Shown here: positions 19,556 through 28,425 of the stretch, piece by piece
Layout of the letters: the number at the start of each line of letters is the position of its first letter
How positions within the stretch are numbered: the first letter of the stretch is position 1
Assembly: GCF_019710585.1 (NCBI RefSeq)
Contig: NZ_JAIFZQ010000010.1
Coordinates: forward strand, 1 to 64,000
DNA length: 64,000 nucleotides
Direction: 5' to 3'
DNA from: Arthrobacter sp. MAHUQ-56
Lineage (GTDB): Bacteria > Actinomycetota > Actinomycetes > Actinomycetales > Micrococcaceae
Made by a program: the position numbers and the translations under genes
The notes under the pieces: generated by a model
Told to the model about the DNA's origin: nothing
Databases searched by the model: none
What the model saw: only the letters and a program-made list of their open reading frames with translations

Positions 19556-20374
19556 CTACTTCAGAGAAAACGAGTCTATCGTGACTGGTTGTTTTGGCGC
19601 GCCGTCCGTGTCGCTGCTGCCCGGGGTGATGCCGGCGGCGGCAATATTGGACACCACGTCCAGGCCTGAGGTCACCTTGCCCACCACGGTGTAGCCGCCC
19701 GCCGTGTCGGGATTGATAACGGTGTCCTTGTAGACGACGAAGAACTGCGTCCCGTTTCCGTAGGCGTTATTTCCGGTGCGGGCCACGGCAATGGTCCCGG
19801 CGGGATAGGTGTTGTCGGCCGGGGTGTTCTCCAGCGGCCCCCAGGTGTAGTTGGGGTCGCCCTGGCCGTCTCCGCCGGGGGAGCCGCACTGCAGCACGGC
19901 GAATGCTTCGGCAGTGGTCAGCCGGTGGCAGGTTTTGCCGTTGAAGTAGCCTTCGTCGCTGAGGGATTTGAAGACGGCGGCCGCCTGCGGAGCTTTGGTC
20001 CCGTCCAGTTCCACGCCGAGCGGGCTGCCGTTCAGGAGCAGCTCACCAGTGAAGGTCTTCCCGGCCGCGGTGTCGGCGGCCGGGATGTTGGGTCCATTGC
20101 TGGCCTGGGCGGAGGGAGTGGCGGAAGGGCTTGCCGAGGCGGATGGCTCGGTCAGGCCTGCCTGCGCGGCAGCGTATTCGTCCTCGGTAGGGTTCCCTGC
20201 AAAGGCGGTGAGCTGAAGGACGACGGCGAGCAGCACGGCGGCGGTTCCGGCGCCGGCGGCCACAAGGTTGTCGCGCTTGCGCCGTTTCTCCTGCTCACGC
20301 CGCAGCTCGCGCTTGGCCTCCATTTGCTGGATGCGCCGTTTCGTCTCGCGGGCACTGCGTGAACTGGCCGCCAA
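19556..20374 (-). CDS. Membrane-anchored cyclophilin-type peptidyl-prolyl isomerase
   Basis: A 272-residue protein with a highly basic, helical N-terminus (about 1-36), one membrane helix (about 38-58), a Ser/Ala/Pro linker and an extracytoplasmic cyclophilin domain (about 105-272). The domain shows FNGKTCHRLT, QCGSPGGDGQG, the AGTIAVARTG core and GTQFFVVYKD. The canonical FHR is CHR here, keeping the catalytic arginine. It likely assists folding of exported proteins. TTG start at 20374 with AGGAGG 6 bases upstream. Transcribed away from hisS. Confidence 0.9.
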   Translation of the reverse strand: MAASSRSARETKRRIQQMEAKRELRREQEKRRKRDNLVAAGAGTAAVLLAVVLQLTAFAGNPTEDEYAAAQAGLTEPSASASPSATPSAQASNGPNIPAADTAAGKTFTGELLLNGSPLGVELDGTKAPQAAAVFKSLSDEGYFNGKTCHRLTTAEAFAVLQCGSPGGDGQGDPNYTWGPLENTPADNTYPAGTIAVARTGNNAYGNGTQFFVVYKDTVINPDTAGGYTVVGKVTSGLDVVSNIAAAGITPGSSDTDGAPKQPVTIDSFSLK

Positions 20375-20482
20375 GGGTCCTCCTTCTCGTCGGGCTGCGC
20401 ATGGCCCGGGCAGGCAGCCAGGCGCAGGTGATCGGCCGCCAGGATCCGCCGGTCCGCCGTATTAGAGATGCACACGGATGAC

Positions 20483-20513
20483 GCATAAACTGGCTGCCGC
20501 ACATAGTTTATGC
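20483..20513. promoter_or_regulatory. Inverted repeat in the cyclophilin/hisS divergent promoter region
   Basis: GCATAAACT (20483-20491) and AGTTTATGC (20505-20513) form a perfect 9-bp inverted repeat with a 13-bp spacer. TAGTTT (20504-20509) could be a -10 for hisS, and the mirror arm offers a similar sequence to the cyclophilin gene. Either back-to-back promoters or a shared operator would explain it. Confidence 0.45.
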
Positions 20514-20602
20514 ATGACTGGCCGGGCTGCAGCCCCAAGGCGCCGACAACGGCGGCCGCGGCAGCTCCGGCGCACCTTTCCACCCAAAGGAGAACCTTCC
20601 CC

Positions 20603-21973
20603 ATGGCACGCACCGCCTCCCTGTCCGGATTCCCCGAGTGGCTTCCCGAGGAGCGGCTGGTGGAGCTGCATGTGCTGGATACCCTGCGCCGGGTCTTTGA
20701 ACTGCACGGGTTCGCCTCGATCGAAACCCGCGCCGTGGAGACAGTGGGCCAGTTGCTGCGCAAAGGCGAAATCGACAAGGAAGTTTACGGACTCAGCCGC
20801 CTCCAGGAGGACGACAGCGACAACCCGGTCAAGGGCGGCAAGGCCGATCCGCACGCACTCGCCCTGCACTTTGACCTCACCGTCCCCTTCGCCCGGTACG
20901 TCGTGGAGAACGCGGGCTACCTTGCATTCCCCTTCCGCCGCTACCAGATCCAGAAGGTCTGGCGGGGCGAGCGGCCGCAGGAAGGCCGGGCCCGTGAATT
21001 CACCCAGGCCGACATCGACGTGGTGGGTGACGGCGAACTGCCGTTCCGTTACGACGTGGAGATCGCCCTGGTGATCGCCGAAGCGCTCAGCGCGCTGCCC
21101 ATCCCGGACTTCCGCCTCCGGGTCAACAACCGGAAACTCGCTGAAGGCTTCTACCGCGGCATTGGACTTGAGGACACCGCCGGGGTGCTGCGCAGCATCG
21201 ACAAGCTCGAAAAGATCGGCCCCGGGAAGGTGGCGGAGCTGCTCAAGTCCGAGCTCGGCGCAACCGACGGGCAGGCGGAGAAGGCACTCCAGCTGGCGGC
21301 CATCCGCACCGAGGACACCTCTTTCGTGGCACAGGTCCGGGCACTGGGGGTCAGCGACGACCTTCTCGAGGAAGGCCTTGACGAGCTCGAGCAGGTCATC
21401 GACGCCGCAGTCCAGCGCGCCCCCGGCAAGGTCCTGGCCGACCTCAGCATTGCCCGCGGCCTGGACTACTACACGGGCACCGTGGTGGAGACGGTGCTGG
21501 TGGGCCACGAACAGCTTGGCTCGATTTGCTCCGGCGGCCGGTATGACGCCCTGGCATCGAAGGGCAACCGAAAGTTCCCCGGGGTCGGGCTCTCCATCGG
21601 CGTCACCCGCTTGGTATCCCGGATCCTCAGCCAGGACCTGGCGAGGGCGTCCCGGTCGGTTCCCACTGCCGTGCTGGTGGCCCTGACCCACGATGACAGC
21701 TGGGGCGCAGCCCAGGACGTGGCGGCCCTGCTGCGTAGCAGGGGCATCCCCACGGAAGTGGCGGCGAAGGCGGACAAATTCGGCAAGCAGATCAAATTCG
21801 CGGACCGGCGGGGCATTCCGTTTGTCTGGTTCACGGACGACGACGGCACGCACCAGGTCAAGGACATCCGCACCGGTGAGCAGGTGCTGGCTGCCCCGGA
21901 GACCTGGATGCCGCCGGTGGAAGACCTCACCGTGCAGGTGGCGACCACTGAGCAGGCTGCGGCCGCAGTCTAG
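20603..21973 (+). CDS. hisS: Histidyl-tRNA synthetase
   Basis: A 456-residue class II aminoacyl-tRNA synthetase that charges tRNA-His. It shows the motif 2 region (YQIQKVWRGERPQEGRAREF), the histidine-binding signature ARGLDYYTGTVVE, CSGGRYD, motif 3 (GVGLSIGVTRL) and a C-terminal anticodon-binding domain (AVLVALTHD to VKDIRTGEQV). The ATG at 20603 has AAAGGAGAA at a good distance; the longer frame upstream runs through the promoter region. I see no T-box-like leader. The stop overlaps the stop of the convergent permease gene by 4 bases. Confidence 0.96.
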   Translation: MARTASLSGFPEWLPEERLVELHVLDTLRRVFELHGFASIETRAVETVGQLLRKGEIDKEVYGLSRLQEDDSDNPVKGGKADPHALALHFDLTVPFARYVVENAGYLAFPFRRYQIQKVWRGERPQEGRAREFTQADIDVVGDGELPFRYDVEIALVIAEALSALPIPDFRLRVNNRKLAEGFYRGIGLEDTAGVLRSIDKLEKIGPGKVAELLKSELGATDGQAEKALQLAAIRTEDTSFVAQVRALGVSDDLLEEGLDELEQVIDAAVQRAPGKVLADLSIARGLDYYTGTVVETVLVGHEQLGSICSGGRYDALASKGNRKFPGVGLSIGVTRLVSRILSQDLARASRSVPTAVLVALTHDDSWGAAQDVAALLRSRGIPTEVAAKADKFGKQIKFADRRGIPFVWFTDDDGTHQVKDIRTGEQVLAAPETWMPPVEDLTVQVATTEQAAAAV

Positions 21974-23223
21974 GCGGCTGGCCGGTGCTGCCTGAAACGC
22001 AGCACCAGCCAGCGCCCGGCAACGCCGGCGGCGAGGACCGCGGCCATGGTCAGCACCGGCGCCGGCGGCAGTGTGAAGGCCAGGACCACGCAGCCAACAA
22101 ACCCGGCGGCGTTCAGCCAGCGGGGCGCGTAGCCGGGACGGACCACGAGGGTGAACGCGGAGGCGTTCGCCACGGCGTAGTAGACCAGCACGCCGAAGCT
22201 TGAGAAACCCACCACCGTCATCACGTCGGTCGTCAGCAGGAGCAGGATGACGACGGCGGCCACAGCCAATTCAGCGGCAACCGGGACCGTGTGCCGCCCG
22301 CCCACCCTGGCGAGGAAGCCGGGGAGATCCCGTTCCCGCGCCATGGCCAGTGTGGTCCGCCCGACTCCGGTGATGAGCGCGAGGAGGGCGCCCAGGCAGG
22401 CGGCAGCGGCTCCTGCCTGCACCACCGGTGATCCGCCGGCCAGCTGCGACTGAAGGACGGCGTCCAGCAAAGGTGTGCCGGTCGTGGCCAGAGCTCCGCC
22501 AAGATGGTTCAGCAGGAGCAGCGCCAGCGCCAGGTAAATGGCGAAAGCCGCAGCCAGGGCGGCGAGGATGGCCCGAGGGATGGAACGTGCAGGGTCCTTG
22601 ACCTCTTCACCAAGGGTGGCAATCCGTGCGTACCCCGCGAAGGCGAAAAACATCAGTCCGGCGGCGGGGAGGACGCCCCAGGCGCCGTTGGCCGGTCCGG
22701 CCGGTTCCGCTGCTGCCGGATGCGGGCCGAGTGCCGCGGCAAGGGCCACGAAGACCAGGGTGGCCAGGACTATGCACAGCAGGATGCGGGTGAGCAGGGC
22801 GGTCCGTGTGATCCCCATCAGGTTGACGCCGGTGAGGGCCAGCACGGCGGCGATTGCCACGGGCACTGCGAAGCCGTGTGCCACGTAGTTGCCAAACGTC
22901 AGCGCCATCGCAGCGCAGGAGGCCGTTTTGCCGGTGACGAAGCCCCAGCCGGCCAAAAAGCCCGGCCACTCGCCCAGCTGCCTGCGGCCGTACACGTAGG
23001 TTCCGCCGCTGGTGGGGTATTTCGCTGCAAGGGCGGCTGACGCCACCGCGTTGCAGTAGGCCACCACCCCGGCGATGGCAACGGAGAGCACCAGCAGGTT
23101 CCCCGCCAGCGCGGCGGCCGGGGCGAACACGGCAAAGACGCCGGCGCCCAGCATGGAACCGAGGCCGATGGCGGTGGCATCGAACGTACCAAGCCGTCGT
23201 TGCAGCTGCTGCTGGGCGCTCAT
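21970..23223 (-). CDS. APC family amino acid permease
   Basis: A 417-residue inner-membrane transporter with about 12 hydrophobic helices. The APC-superfamily start is clear: ATAIGLGSMLGAGVFAVFAP (unwound first helix with G-S/A-x-x-G-x-G), then YPTSGGTYVYGRRQLG. The substrate cannot be told from sequence; amino acid or amine uptake is the family default. ATG 23223 with AAGGGGG upstream is preferred over an in-frame TTG at 23244 that lacks a ribosome site. A 19-bp palindrome lies about 40 bases upstream of this start. Confidence 0.88.
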   Translation of the reverse strand: MSAQQQLQRRLGTFDATAIGLGSMLGAGVFAVFAPAAALAGNLLVLSVAIAGVVAYCNAVASAALAAKYPTSGGTYVYGRRQLGEWPGFLAGWGFVTGKTASCAAMALTFGNYVAHGFAVPVAIAAVLALTGVNLMGITRTALLTRILLCIVLATLVFVALAAALGPHPAAAEPAGPANGAWGVLPAAGLMFFAFAGYARIATLGEEVKDPARSIPRAILAALAAAFAIYLALALLLLNHLGGALATTGTPLLDAVLQSQLAGGSPVVQAGAAAACLGALLALITGVGRTTLAMARERDLPGFLARVGGRHTVPVAAELAVAAVVILLLLTTDVMTVVGFSSFGVLVYYAVANASAFTLVVRPGYAPRWLNAAGFVGCVVLAFTLPPAPVLTMAAVLAAGVAGRWLVLRFRQHRPAA

Positions 23224-23261
23224 GCGGCGGCAGCCCCCTTCCAACGGGTAAACTCGGACGG

Positions 23262-23280
23262 GATCGTTCCTGGAACGATC
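23262..23280. promoter_or_regulatory. Perfect 19-bp palindrome, candidate operator
   Basis: GATCGTTCC (23262-23270), central T, GGAACGATC (23272-23280). It sits between the divergent permease and aspS genes, nearer the permease start. Size and symmetry fit a dimeric repressor site (TetR, MarR or GntR type). No candidate regulator gene is adjacent. Confidence 0.5.
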
Positions 23281-23332
23281 ATATTGAACTTCGCTGTTAG
23301 CTTCCCGCTGTTACCCCGCAGAAAGGCGTGCT

Positions 23333-25144
23333 GTGCTGCGCACACATGACCTCGGATCCCTTCGCTCCGAGCACATTGGACAAACCGTAACCCTGGCCGG
23401 CTGGGTGGGCCGCCGCCGTGATCACGGTGGTGTGGCCTTCGTGGACCTGCGCGATGCCTCGGGCGTCTCCCAGGTGGTGGTGCGGGAGGAAGAGGTCTTC
23501 CACGGGCTGCGCAACGAATACGTCCTGCAGGTCAAGGGCACAGTGTCCAAGCGGCCCGAAGGCAACGAAAACCCGGCCCTGGCCACCGGCGAAATCGAGG
23601 TCATCGCCGAGGAAGTCACCATCCTCAACACCTCGGACCCGCTGCCGTTCCAGATCGACGAGCACGTCGAAGTGGGCGAGGAAGCCCGGCTCAAGCACCG
23701 CTACCTGGACCTCCGCCGTCCCGGCCCCAGCCGGAACCTGCGCCTGCGTTCCGAGGCCAACCGGGTGGCCCGCGAACTGCTCCACCACGAGGGCTTCGTG
23801 GAGATTGAGACGCCCACGCTGACCCGTTCCACCCCGGAAGGCGCCCGTGACTTCCTGGTTCCGGCACGCCTGGCGCCCGGTTCCTGGTACGCCCTTCCGC
23901 AGTCCCCGCAGCTGTTCAAGCAGCTGCTGCAGGTGGGCGGCTTCGAGAAGTACTACCAGATCGCCCGCTGCTACCGCGACGAGGACTTCCGCGCGGACCG
24001 CCAGCCGGAATTCACCCAGCTGGACATCGAGGCCAGCTTCGTGGACCAGGACGACATCATCAGGCTCGGCGAAAACATCGTCAAGGCTGTGTGGCAGCTC
24101 ATCGGCGTCGACATCCCCACGCCCATCCAGCGGATCACGTACGCCGACGCCATGGCACGGTACGGCTCGGACAAGCCGGACCTGCGCTTCGGCCAGGAGC
24201 TGACCGAGCTGACTGACTTCTTCAAGGACACCAACTTCGGCGTCTTCAAGGCGCCCTACGTCGGTGCCGTCGTCATGCCCGGTGGCGCCTCCCAGGCACG
24301 CCGCGCCCTGGATGCCTGGCAGGAATGGGCCAAGCAGCGCGGCGCCAAGGGCCTGGCCTACGTCCTCTACAAGGAGGACGGCGAGCTGGCCGGACCGGTC
24401 GCCAAGAACCTCACGGACATCGAACGCGCCGGCCTGGCCGACGCCGTGGGCGCAAAGCCCGGCGACTGCATCTTCTTTGCCGCCGGCGAGAAGACCCCTT
24501 CACGTGCCCTCCTCGGCGCGGCGCGCGTGGAGATCGGCCACCGCACCGGCCTGATCGATCCCACCGACTGGGCATTCTGCTGGGTGGTCGACGCGCCCAT
24601 GTTCGAGCCCGCAGCTGCCGCCGTTGCCTCCGGTGATGTGGCCGTGGGAGCAGGCCAGTGGACTGCGGTGCACCACGCCTTCACCTCGCCCAAGCCCGAA
24701 TTCCTTGACACGTTCGACAAGGACCCGGAATCGGCGCTCTCCTACGCCTACGACATCGTGTGCAACGGCAACGAAATCGGCGGCGGCTCCATCCGTATCC
24801 ACCAGCGGGACGTGCAGGAGCGCGTCTTCGAACTGATGGGCCTGGACAAGGAGGACGCCCAGACCAAGTTCGGCTTCTTGCTTGAGGGCTTCAAGTACGG
24901 CGCCCCGCCGCACGGCGGTATCGCCTTCGGCTGGGACCGCGTGGTCTCGCTGCTGGCGGGCGTCGAGTCCATCCGGGACGTCATCGCCTTCCCGAAGTCC
25001 GGTGGCGGCCACGACCCCCTGACGGAGGCCCCGGCGCCCATCACGCCGCAGCAGCGCAAGGAAGCCGGCGTGGACTTCAAGCCCGAGGCCAAAAAGCCCG
25101 AGGTCAAGAAATCCGAAGTCAAGAAGCCCGAAGACACCAAGTAG
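23333..25144 (+). CDS. aspS: Aspartyl-tRNA synthetase
   Basis: A 603-residue bacterial-type class IIb synthetase with an N-terminal OB anticodon-binding domain ([20 protein letters not shown]), motif 2 ([19 protein letters not shown]), the bacterial GAD insertion (about 290-430) and motif 3 ([10 protein letters not shown]). GTG start at 23333. The C-terminus ends in a repeated Lys/Glu/Pro tail (KKPE, KKSE, KKPE units, about residues 585-603), which is not needed for catalysis. Whether it discriminates tRNA-Asp from tRNA-Asn cannot be settled here. Confidence 0.96.
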   Translation: MLRTHDLGSLRSEHIGQTVTLAGWVGRRRDHGGVAFVDLRDASGVSQVVVREEEVFHGLRNEYVLQVKGTVSKRPEGNENPALATGEIEVIAEEVTILNTSDPLPFQIDEHVEVGEEARLKHRYLDLRRPGPSRNLRLRSEANRVARELLHHEGFVEIETPTLTRSTPEGARDFLVPARLAPGSWYALPQSPQLFKQLLQVGGFEKYYQIARCYRDEDFRADRQPEFTQLDIEASFVDQDDIIRLGENIVKAVWQLIGVDIPTPIQRITYADAMARYGSDKPDLRFGQELTELTDFFKDTNFGVFKAPYVGAVVMPGGASQARRALDAWQEWAKQRGAKGLAYVLYKEDGELAGPVAKNLTDIERAGLADAVGAKPGDCIFFAAGEKTPSRALLGAARVEIGHRTGLIDPTDWAFCWVVDAPMFEPAAAAVASGDVAVGAGQWTAVHHAFTSPKPEFLDTFDKDPESALSYAYDIVCNGNEIGGGSIRIHQRDVQERVFELMGLDKEDAQTKFGFLLEGFKYGAPPHGGIAFGWDRVVSLLAGVESIRDVIAFPKSGGGHDPLTEAPAPITPQQRKEAGVDFKPEAKKPEVKKSEVKKPEDTK

Positions 25145-25180
25145 CAGTACAGGGAAGGGCCGCAGCAGGCCCGGCCACCT

Positions 25181-25216
25181 GGAGGCTCCCCGTGCAACCG
25201 GGGAGCCTCCGGGTTT
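25181..25216 (+). terminator. Terminator after aspS
   Basis: A 12-bp perfect stem (GGAGGCTCCCCG at 25181-25192 with CGGGGAGCCTCC at 25199-25210), 6-nt loop, then GGGTTT. It separates aspS from the GNAT gene. Confidence 0.8.
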
Positions 25217-25244
25217 AACGGCCCTGATCCACAAGGAGCACTCC

Positions 25245-26039
25245 GTGGCCGCAACACACCCCCTGGAATGCGCCCCGATGGACCTGGAAACCGCAATGGA
25301 CGCCGCGTGGCCGGCCCTCGACCGGCACGAGGCCGGCGGGTGGGTGCTGCGGGCTGCCGGCGGCGTGACCCAGCGAGCCAACTCCATCTGGCCGCGAACC
25401 ATAAGCGGGGATCCGGACCTGCAGCAGGCCCAGCTCCGCGAAGCCCGGTCCTGGTACCGCAGCCGGCGGCTGCCGGTGATCTTCCAGGTCTTCGACGGGC
25501 AGCACGCTGCCGCACTCAACGGCCTGCTTGATGCCGAGGGCTTCACCTGGCAGTCCGAAACCCTTGTCATGACGCGCGGGCCGTTGACCGGAACATCGGA
25601 GCAGGCTGGGGTGGAAATCTCCCGGGAGCCGTCTGCCGACTGGCTGGAAGCCTGGTGGGAGGTGGACGGACGCGGCGGTGCGGACGCCCTGGCCACGGCG
25701 CGGGACATCCTGCTGGGCTGTCCGTCCATCTACGCACTGGTGCGCGACGGGCACGGGCTGCCGGCCGCCGTCGGGCGCCTGGCCATTCCGGCCGATGGCA
25801 CCCACGGGGGTGTGTACTGCATGGCCACCCGGGCGGAGGCACGCCGCCGGGGCCACGGCGCCGCCGTGTTGCGGGCCCTGCTGCACGCCGGGGCGGAAGA
25901 GGGGCTGTCCGGCTACTGGCTGCTGGTGACGGCGCCCAACCACGCGGCGCAAGCCCTGTATGCCACTGCCGGGTTCACGGAAGCGGGGCGCTACCGGTAC
26001 CGGCAGGAGCGTCCCCGCCGCGCTCTGACGGGTTGCTGA
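25245..26039 (+). CDS. GNAT family N-acetyltransferase
   Basis: A 264-residue acetyltransferase. The C-terminal GNAT fold has the acetyl-CoA loop ATRAEARRRGHGAAVLRAL near residues 190-208 and the late motif NHAAQALYATAGFTEAGRYRYR. The N-terminal half (AAWPALDRHEAGGWVLRAAGGVTQRANSIWP) is typical of a two-domain actinobacterial GNAT subgroup with a degenerate first repeat. The substrate is unknown. GTG start with AAGGAG 6 bases upstream. It stands alone downstream of the aspS terminator. Confidence 0.87.
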   Translation: MAATHPLECAPMDLETAMDAAWPALDRHEAGGWVLRAAGGVTQRANSIWPRTISGDPDLQQAQLREARSWYRSRRLPVIFQVFDGQHAAALNGLLDAEGFTWQSETLVMTRGPLTGTSEQAGVEISREPSADWLEAWWEVDGRGGADALATARDILLGCPSIYALVRDGHGLPAAVGRLAIPADGTHGGVYCMATRAEARRRGHGAAVLRALLHAGAEEGLSGYWLLVTAPNHAAQALYATAGFTEAGRYRYRQERPRRALTGC

Positions 26040-26072
26040 ACGACGCCCGGCAGCGGCAGGAAGAAGCGCCGC

Positions 26073-26741
26073 CTACCCGGCCGGATCCGTCACCGTGACC
26101 CGCACCGAGCACGCGTCCGCGGCGGCTTTCTTCACAACGGCGGCCCGGGGTTCTGCCACATCCAGGTAGCCAAGGCGGGGGAGCCGGGCATACTCCCGCA
26201 GGGCCGGGTCCGCAAGGACGAGGCCGGCCAGGGTCCTGTCGCCGCCGGGCACCACGTACTCGAACGGGGCAGCGCGGAACACCTGCGCAGCCTGTTCCGC
26301 CACGGCGGCCACCAGGGCGTCCGCCTGGTTGGACCGGCGCCGGGCGAATCGCTGCTGGGACTGGCCGCCCGCGGCAGTTCGTGACTGCACGTAGCGGGTG
26401 CCCGCCTTGGACGCCAGCAGCAGTCCCTCGCTGGCCACACCGATCCCGTAACCGCCGCGCCGCACCAGCAGCAGTCCGAGCCGGCGCGGCTGGGAGGCCA
26501 GGGCCGCGAGCCGTTCCAGGGGGCCTGCGCCCCGTCCGGGCCGGCCGTCGTCCGGCCAGGGTGCCTGCAGCAGCGCCGTGGCTCCGTCGGCTGCCACCAG
26601 GTGGAGGCCGTCGTCGCCGTCCTGCAGCCGGTAGCCGCCGTGGGCGGCCCCGAACCGCTCGGCCCAGCCCGCCAGCCGGGGCCCGGAAACGTAGGTTGTC
26701 CGGACGGACGGCGTACCGCCGGCGGCAGCAGGGGCTGGCAT
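26073..26741 (-). CDS. acVLRF1 family peptidyl-tRNA hydrolase (eRF1-like)
   Basis: A 222-residue protein of the actinobacterial VLRF1 group, related to Vms1/ANKZF1 and eukaryotic/archaeal release factors. The core motif GGQSQQRFARRR starts near residue 125. It resembles the GGQ loop plus following helix of eRF1, with the glutamine expected to position water for peptidyl-tRNA hydrolysis. Upstream, GVASEGLLLASKAGTRYVQSRT is the family beta-strand entry. It probably frees nascent chains from obstructed ribosomes. It is divergent from rarA with a 62-bp gap, so translation-rescue and replication-rescue genes share a promoter region. The family call rests on the motif; the activity is inferred. Confidence 0.82.
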   Translation of the reverse strand: MPAPAAAGGTPSVRTTYVSGPRLAGWAERFGAAHGGYRLQDGDDGLHLVAADGATALLQAPWPDDGRPGRGAGPLERLAALASQPRRLGLLLVRRGGYGIGVASEGLLLASKAGTRYVQSRTAAGGQSQQRFARRRSNQADALVAAVAEQAAQVFRAAPFEYVVPGGDRTLAGLVLADPALREYARLPRLGYLDVAEPRAAVVKKAAADACSVRVTVTDPAG

Positions 26742-26803
26742 GGGAATTCCTTCCGTGGCGGAACGCGGGCGGCGCAGGTGGGCAATGGAAGTAGCCTATC
26801 TAG

Positions 26804-28255
26804 GTGGATGATCTCTTCGGGCACGGCCCCGACAACGACGACGACGATGGTCCGGTCGCCGCGGGCAGCCCCGGGGCGGGCACCGGAGCCAAGGCGCCGC
26901 GCAGCCCGCTCGCCGTGCGGATGCGGCCGCGCACGCTGGACGAAGTGGTGGGCCAGCAGCACCTCCTGGGCCAGGGTTCGCCGCTGCGGCAGCTGGCGGC
27001 AGGCGCCGATGCCGCGGGGCCGGCAGGTCCCAGTTCGCTGATCCTGTGGGGGCCGCCCGGCACCGGCAAGACCACGCTCGCTCACGTGATCGCCCGGGGA
27101 CCGGGGCGCAAGTTCGTGGAACTGTCCGCCATCACCGCCGGCGTTAAGGACGTGCGCCGCGTCATGGACGATGCCCTCACCGCCCGCGACCTGTACAAGA
27201 CCACCACCGTCCTGTTCCTGGACGAGATCCACCGCTTCAACAAAGCCCAGCAGGACGCACTGCTGCCCGGCGTCGAAAACCGCTGGGTGGTCCTGGTGGC
27301 AGCCACCACCGAAAACCCGTCGTTCTCGGTGGTGTCGCCGCTGCTGTCCCGTTCCCTGCTCCTCACGCTCAAGCCGCTGACGGACGCCGACATCGAGGGC
27401 CTGCTGGTGCGGGCCGTGGCGGATCCCCGGGGCCTGGGCGGGAAGGTGCAGCTTAGCGATGAAGCGCTGGAGCACCTCGTGCGGTTGTCCGGCGGTGACG
27501 CCCGCCGGGCCCTGACGGCGCTGGAAGCCGCCGCCGGCGTCGCTTTCGGTGACGCGGACGACGTCGAACGTTCCGCAGGGGAAAACGGTTCGGCCGGGGA
27601 GCCGGTCACCGCAGAGCCGGTCACCGTGGACCTGCGCCACACCGAACGCGCCCTGGACGTCGCGGCCGTCCGCTACGACCGCGCCGGGGACCAGCACTAT
27701 GACGTGGCCAGTGCCTTCATCAAGTCCATCAGGGGCTCGGACGTTGACGCGGCGCTGCACTACCTCGCCCGCATGCTCGAGGCGGGGGAGGACCCGCGCT
27801 TCGTGGCCCGGCGGATCGTCATTTCCGCGGCGGAGGACGTGGGCATGGCGGATCCCAGCGCCCTGCAAACGGCCGTCGCGGCGGCGCAGGCGGTCCAGCT
27901 CATCGGGATGCCCGAGGGCCGGATCATCCTCGCCGAGGCGGTGGTCCACCTGGCAACGGCACCGAAGTCGAACGCGGCCTACATGGGCATCAACAAGGCC
28001 ATCGCGGACGTCAGGGCCGGACTCGGCGTCGGGATACCCGCACACCTGCGCGATGCGCACTACCCCGGGTCCAAGCAGCTGGGCCATGGCGTGGGCTACA
28101 AGTACGCCCACGATGCACCCCACGCCGTCGCCACCCAGCAATACCCGCCGGATGACCTCGTGGGCCGCGACTACTACCAGCCCACCGGCAACGGCGCCGA
28201 ACGCGACATTGCCCAGCGGCTGGAGCGGCTGCGCAGGATTGTCCGCGGCAAGTGA
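26804..28255 (+). CDS. rarA: Replication-associated recombination ATPase RarA/MgsA
   Basis: A 483-residue AAA+ protein (RarA, also MgsA/WRNIP1 family) that acts at stalled replication forks. Walker A is [11 protein letters not shown] near residues 83-93 and Walker B is [16 protein letters not shown] near 136. Sensor 1 (AATTENPSF), the arginine region ([10 protein letters not shown]) and the C-terminal tetramerisation domain ([22 protein letters not shown], ending near [19 protein letters not shown]) follow. The acidic N-terminus (DDDDG) is a local extension. A 35-residue insertion about residues 245-280 separates the AAA and C-terminal parts. GTG start at 26804. Confidence 0.95.
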   Translation: MDDLFGHGPDNDDDDGPVAAGSPGAGTGAKAPRSPLAVRMRPRTLDEVVGQQHLLGQGSPLRQLAAGADAAGPAGPSSLILWGPPGTGKTTLAHVIARGPGRKFVELSAITAGVKDVRRVMDDALTARDLYKTTTVLFLDEIHRFNKAQQDALLPGVENRWVVLVAATTENPSFSVVSPLLSRSLLLTLKPLTDADIEGLLVRAVADPRGLGGKVQLSDEALEHLVRLSGGDARRALTALEAAAGVAFGDADDVERSAGENGSAGEPVTAEPVTVDLRHTERALDVAAVRYDRAGDQHYDVASAFIKSIRGSDVDAALHYLARMLEAGEDPRFVARRIVISAAEDVGMADPSALQTAVAAAQAVQLIGMPEGRIILAEAVVHLATAPKSNAAYMGINKAIADVRAGLGVGIPAHLRDAHYPGSKQLGHGVGYKYAHDAPHAVATQQYPPDDLVGRDYYQPTGNGAERDIAQRLERLRRIVRGK

Positions 28256-28269
28256 GCCCGTGGTAGGCT
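28239..28269 (+). promoter_or_regulatory. Candidate rpsD promoter
   Basis: TTGTCC (28239-28244) and TAGGCT (28264-28269) are separated by 19 bases, overlapping the rarA stop. Transcription from here would give a leader of about 150 nt before rpsD. The spacing is slightly long, so this is a moderate call. Confidence 0.45.
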
Positions 28270-28275
28270 GGATCT

Positions 28276-28425
28276 TCGTCTGGCAAGGCTCGGACGCACA
28301 ATCTCCCCACTTTCACGTGGGGAAGGTTATGCCCTGCGCCCAGTAGCAAAAGGCAGCGGTTGGCCGATGCTCTCCATCGTGGAGGCCAGTAACACTGACA
28401 CACCGCAGATATTGGAAGGACACAA
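28276..28425 (+). ncRNA. Structured rpsD 5' leader (putative S4 autoregulatory RNA)
   Basis: Two clear hairpins lie in the 170-base gap before rpsD. One is TCCCCAC (28304-28310)/GTGGGGA (28317-28323) with loop TTTCAC. The other (28361-28388) pairs TGGC with GCCA and CTCCA with TGGAG around a TCG loop. S4 represses its own operon through mRNA in several phyla, so an autoregulatory leader is a reasonable inference. I cannot match it to a named RNA family. Confidence 0.4.

Noticed and set aside
20375-20602. T-box leader before hisS
   Set aside because: No T-box-like conserved sequence or competing terminator/antiterminator was seen; the inverted repeat is too short and lies too far upstream.
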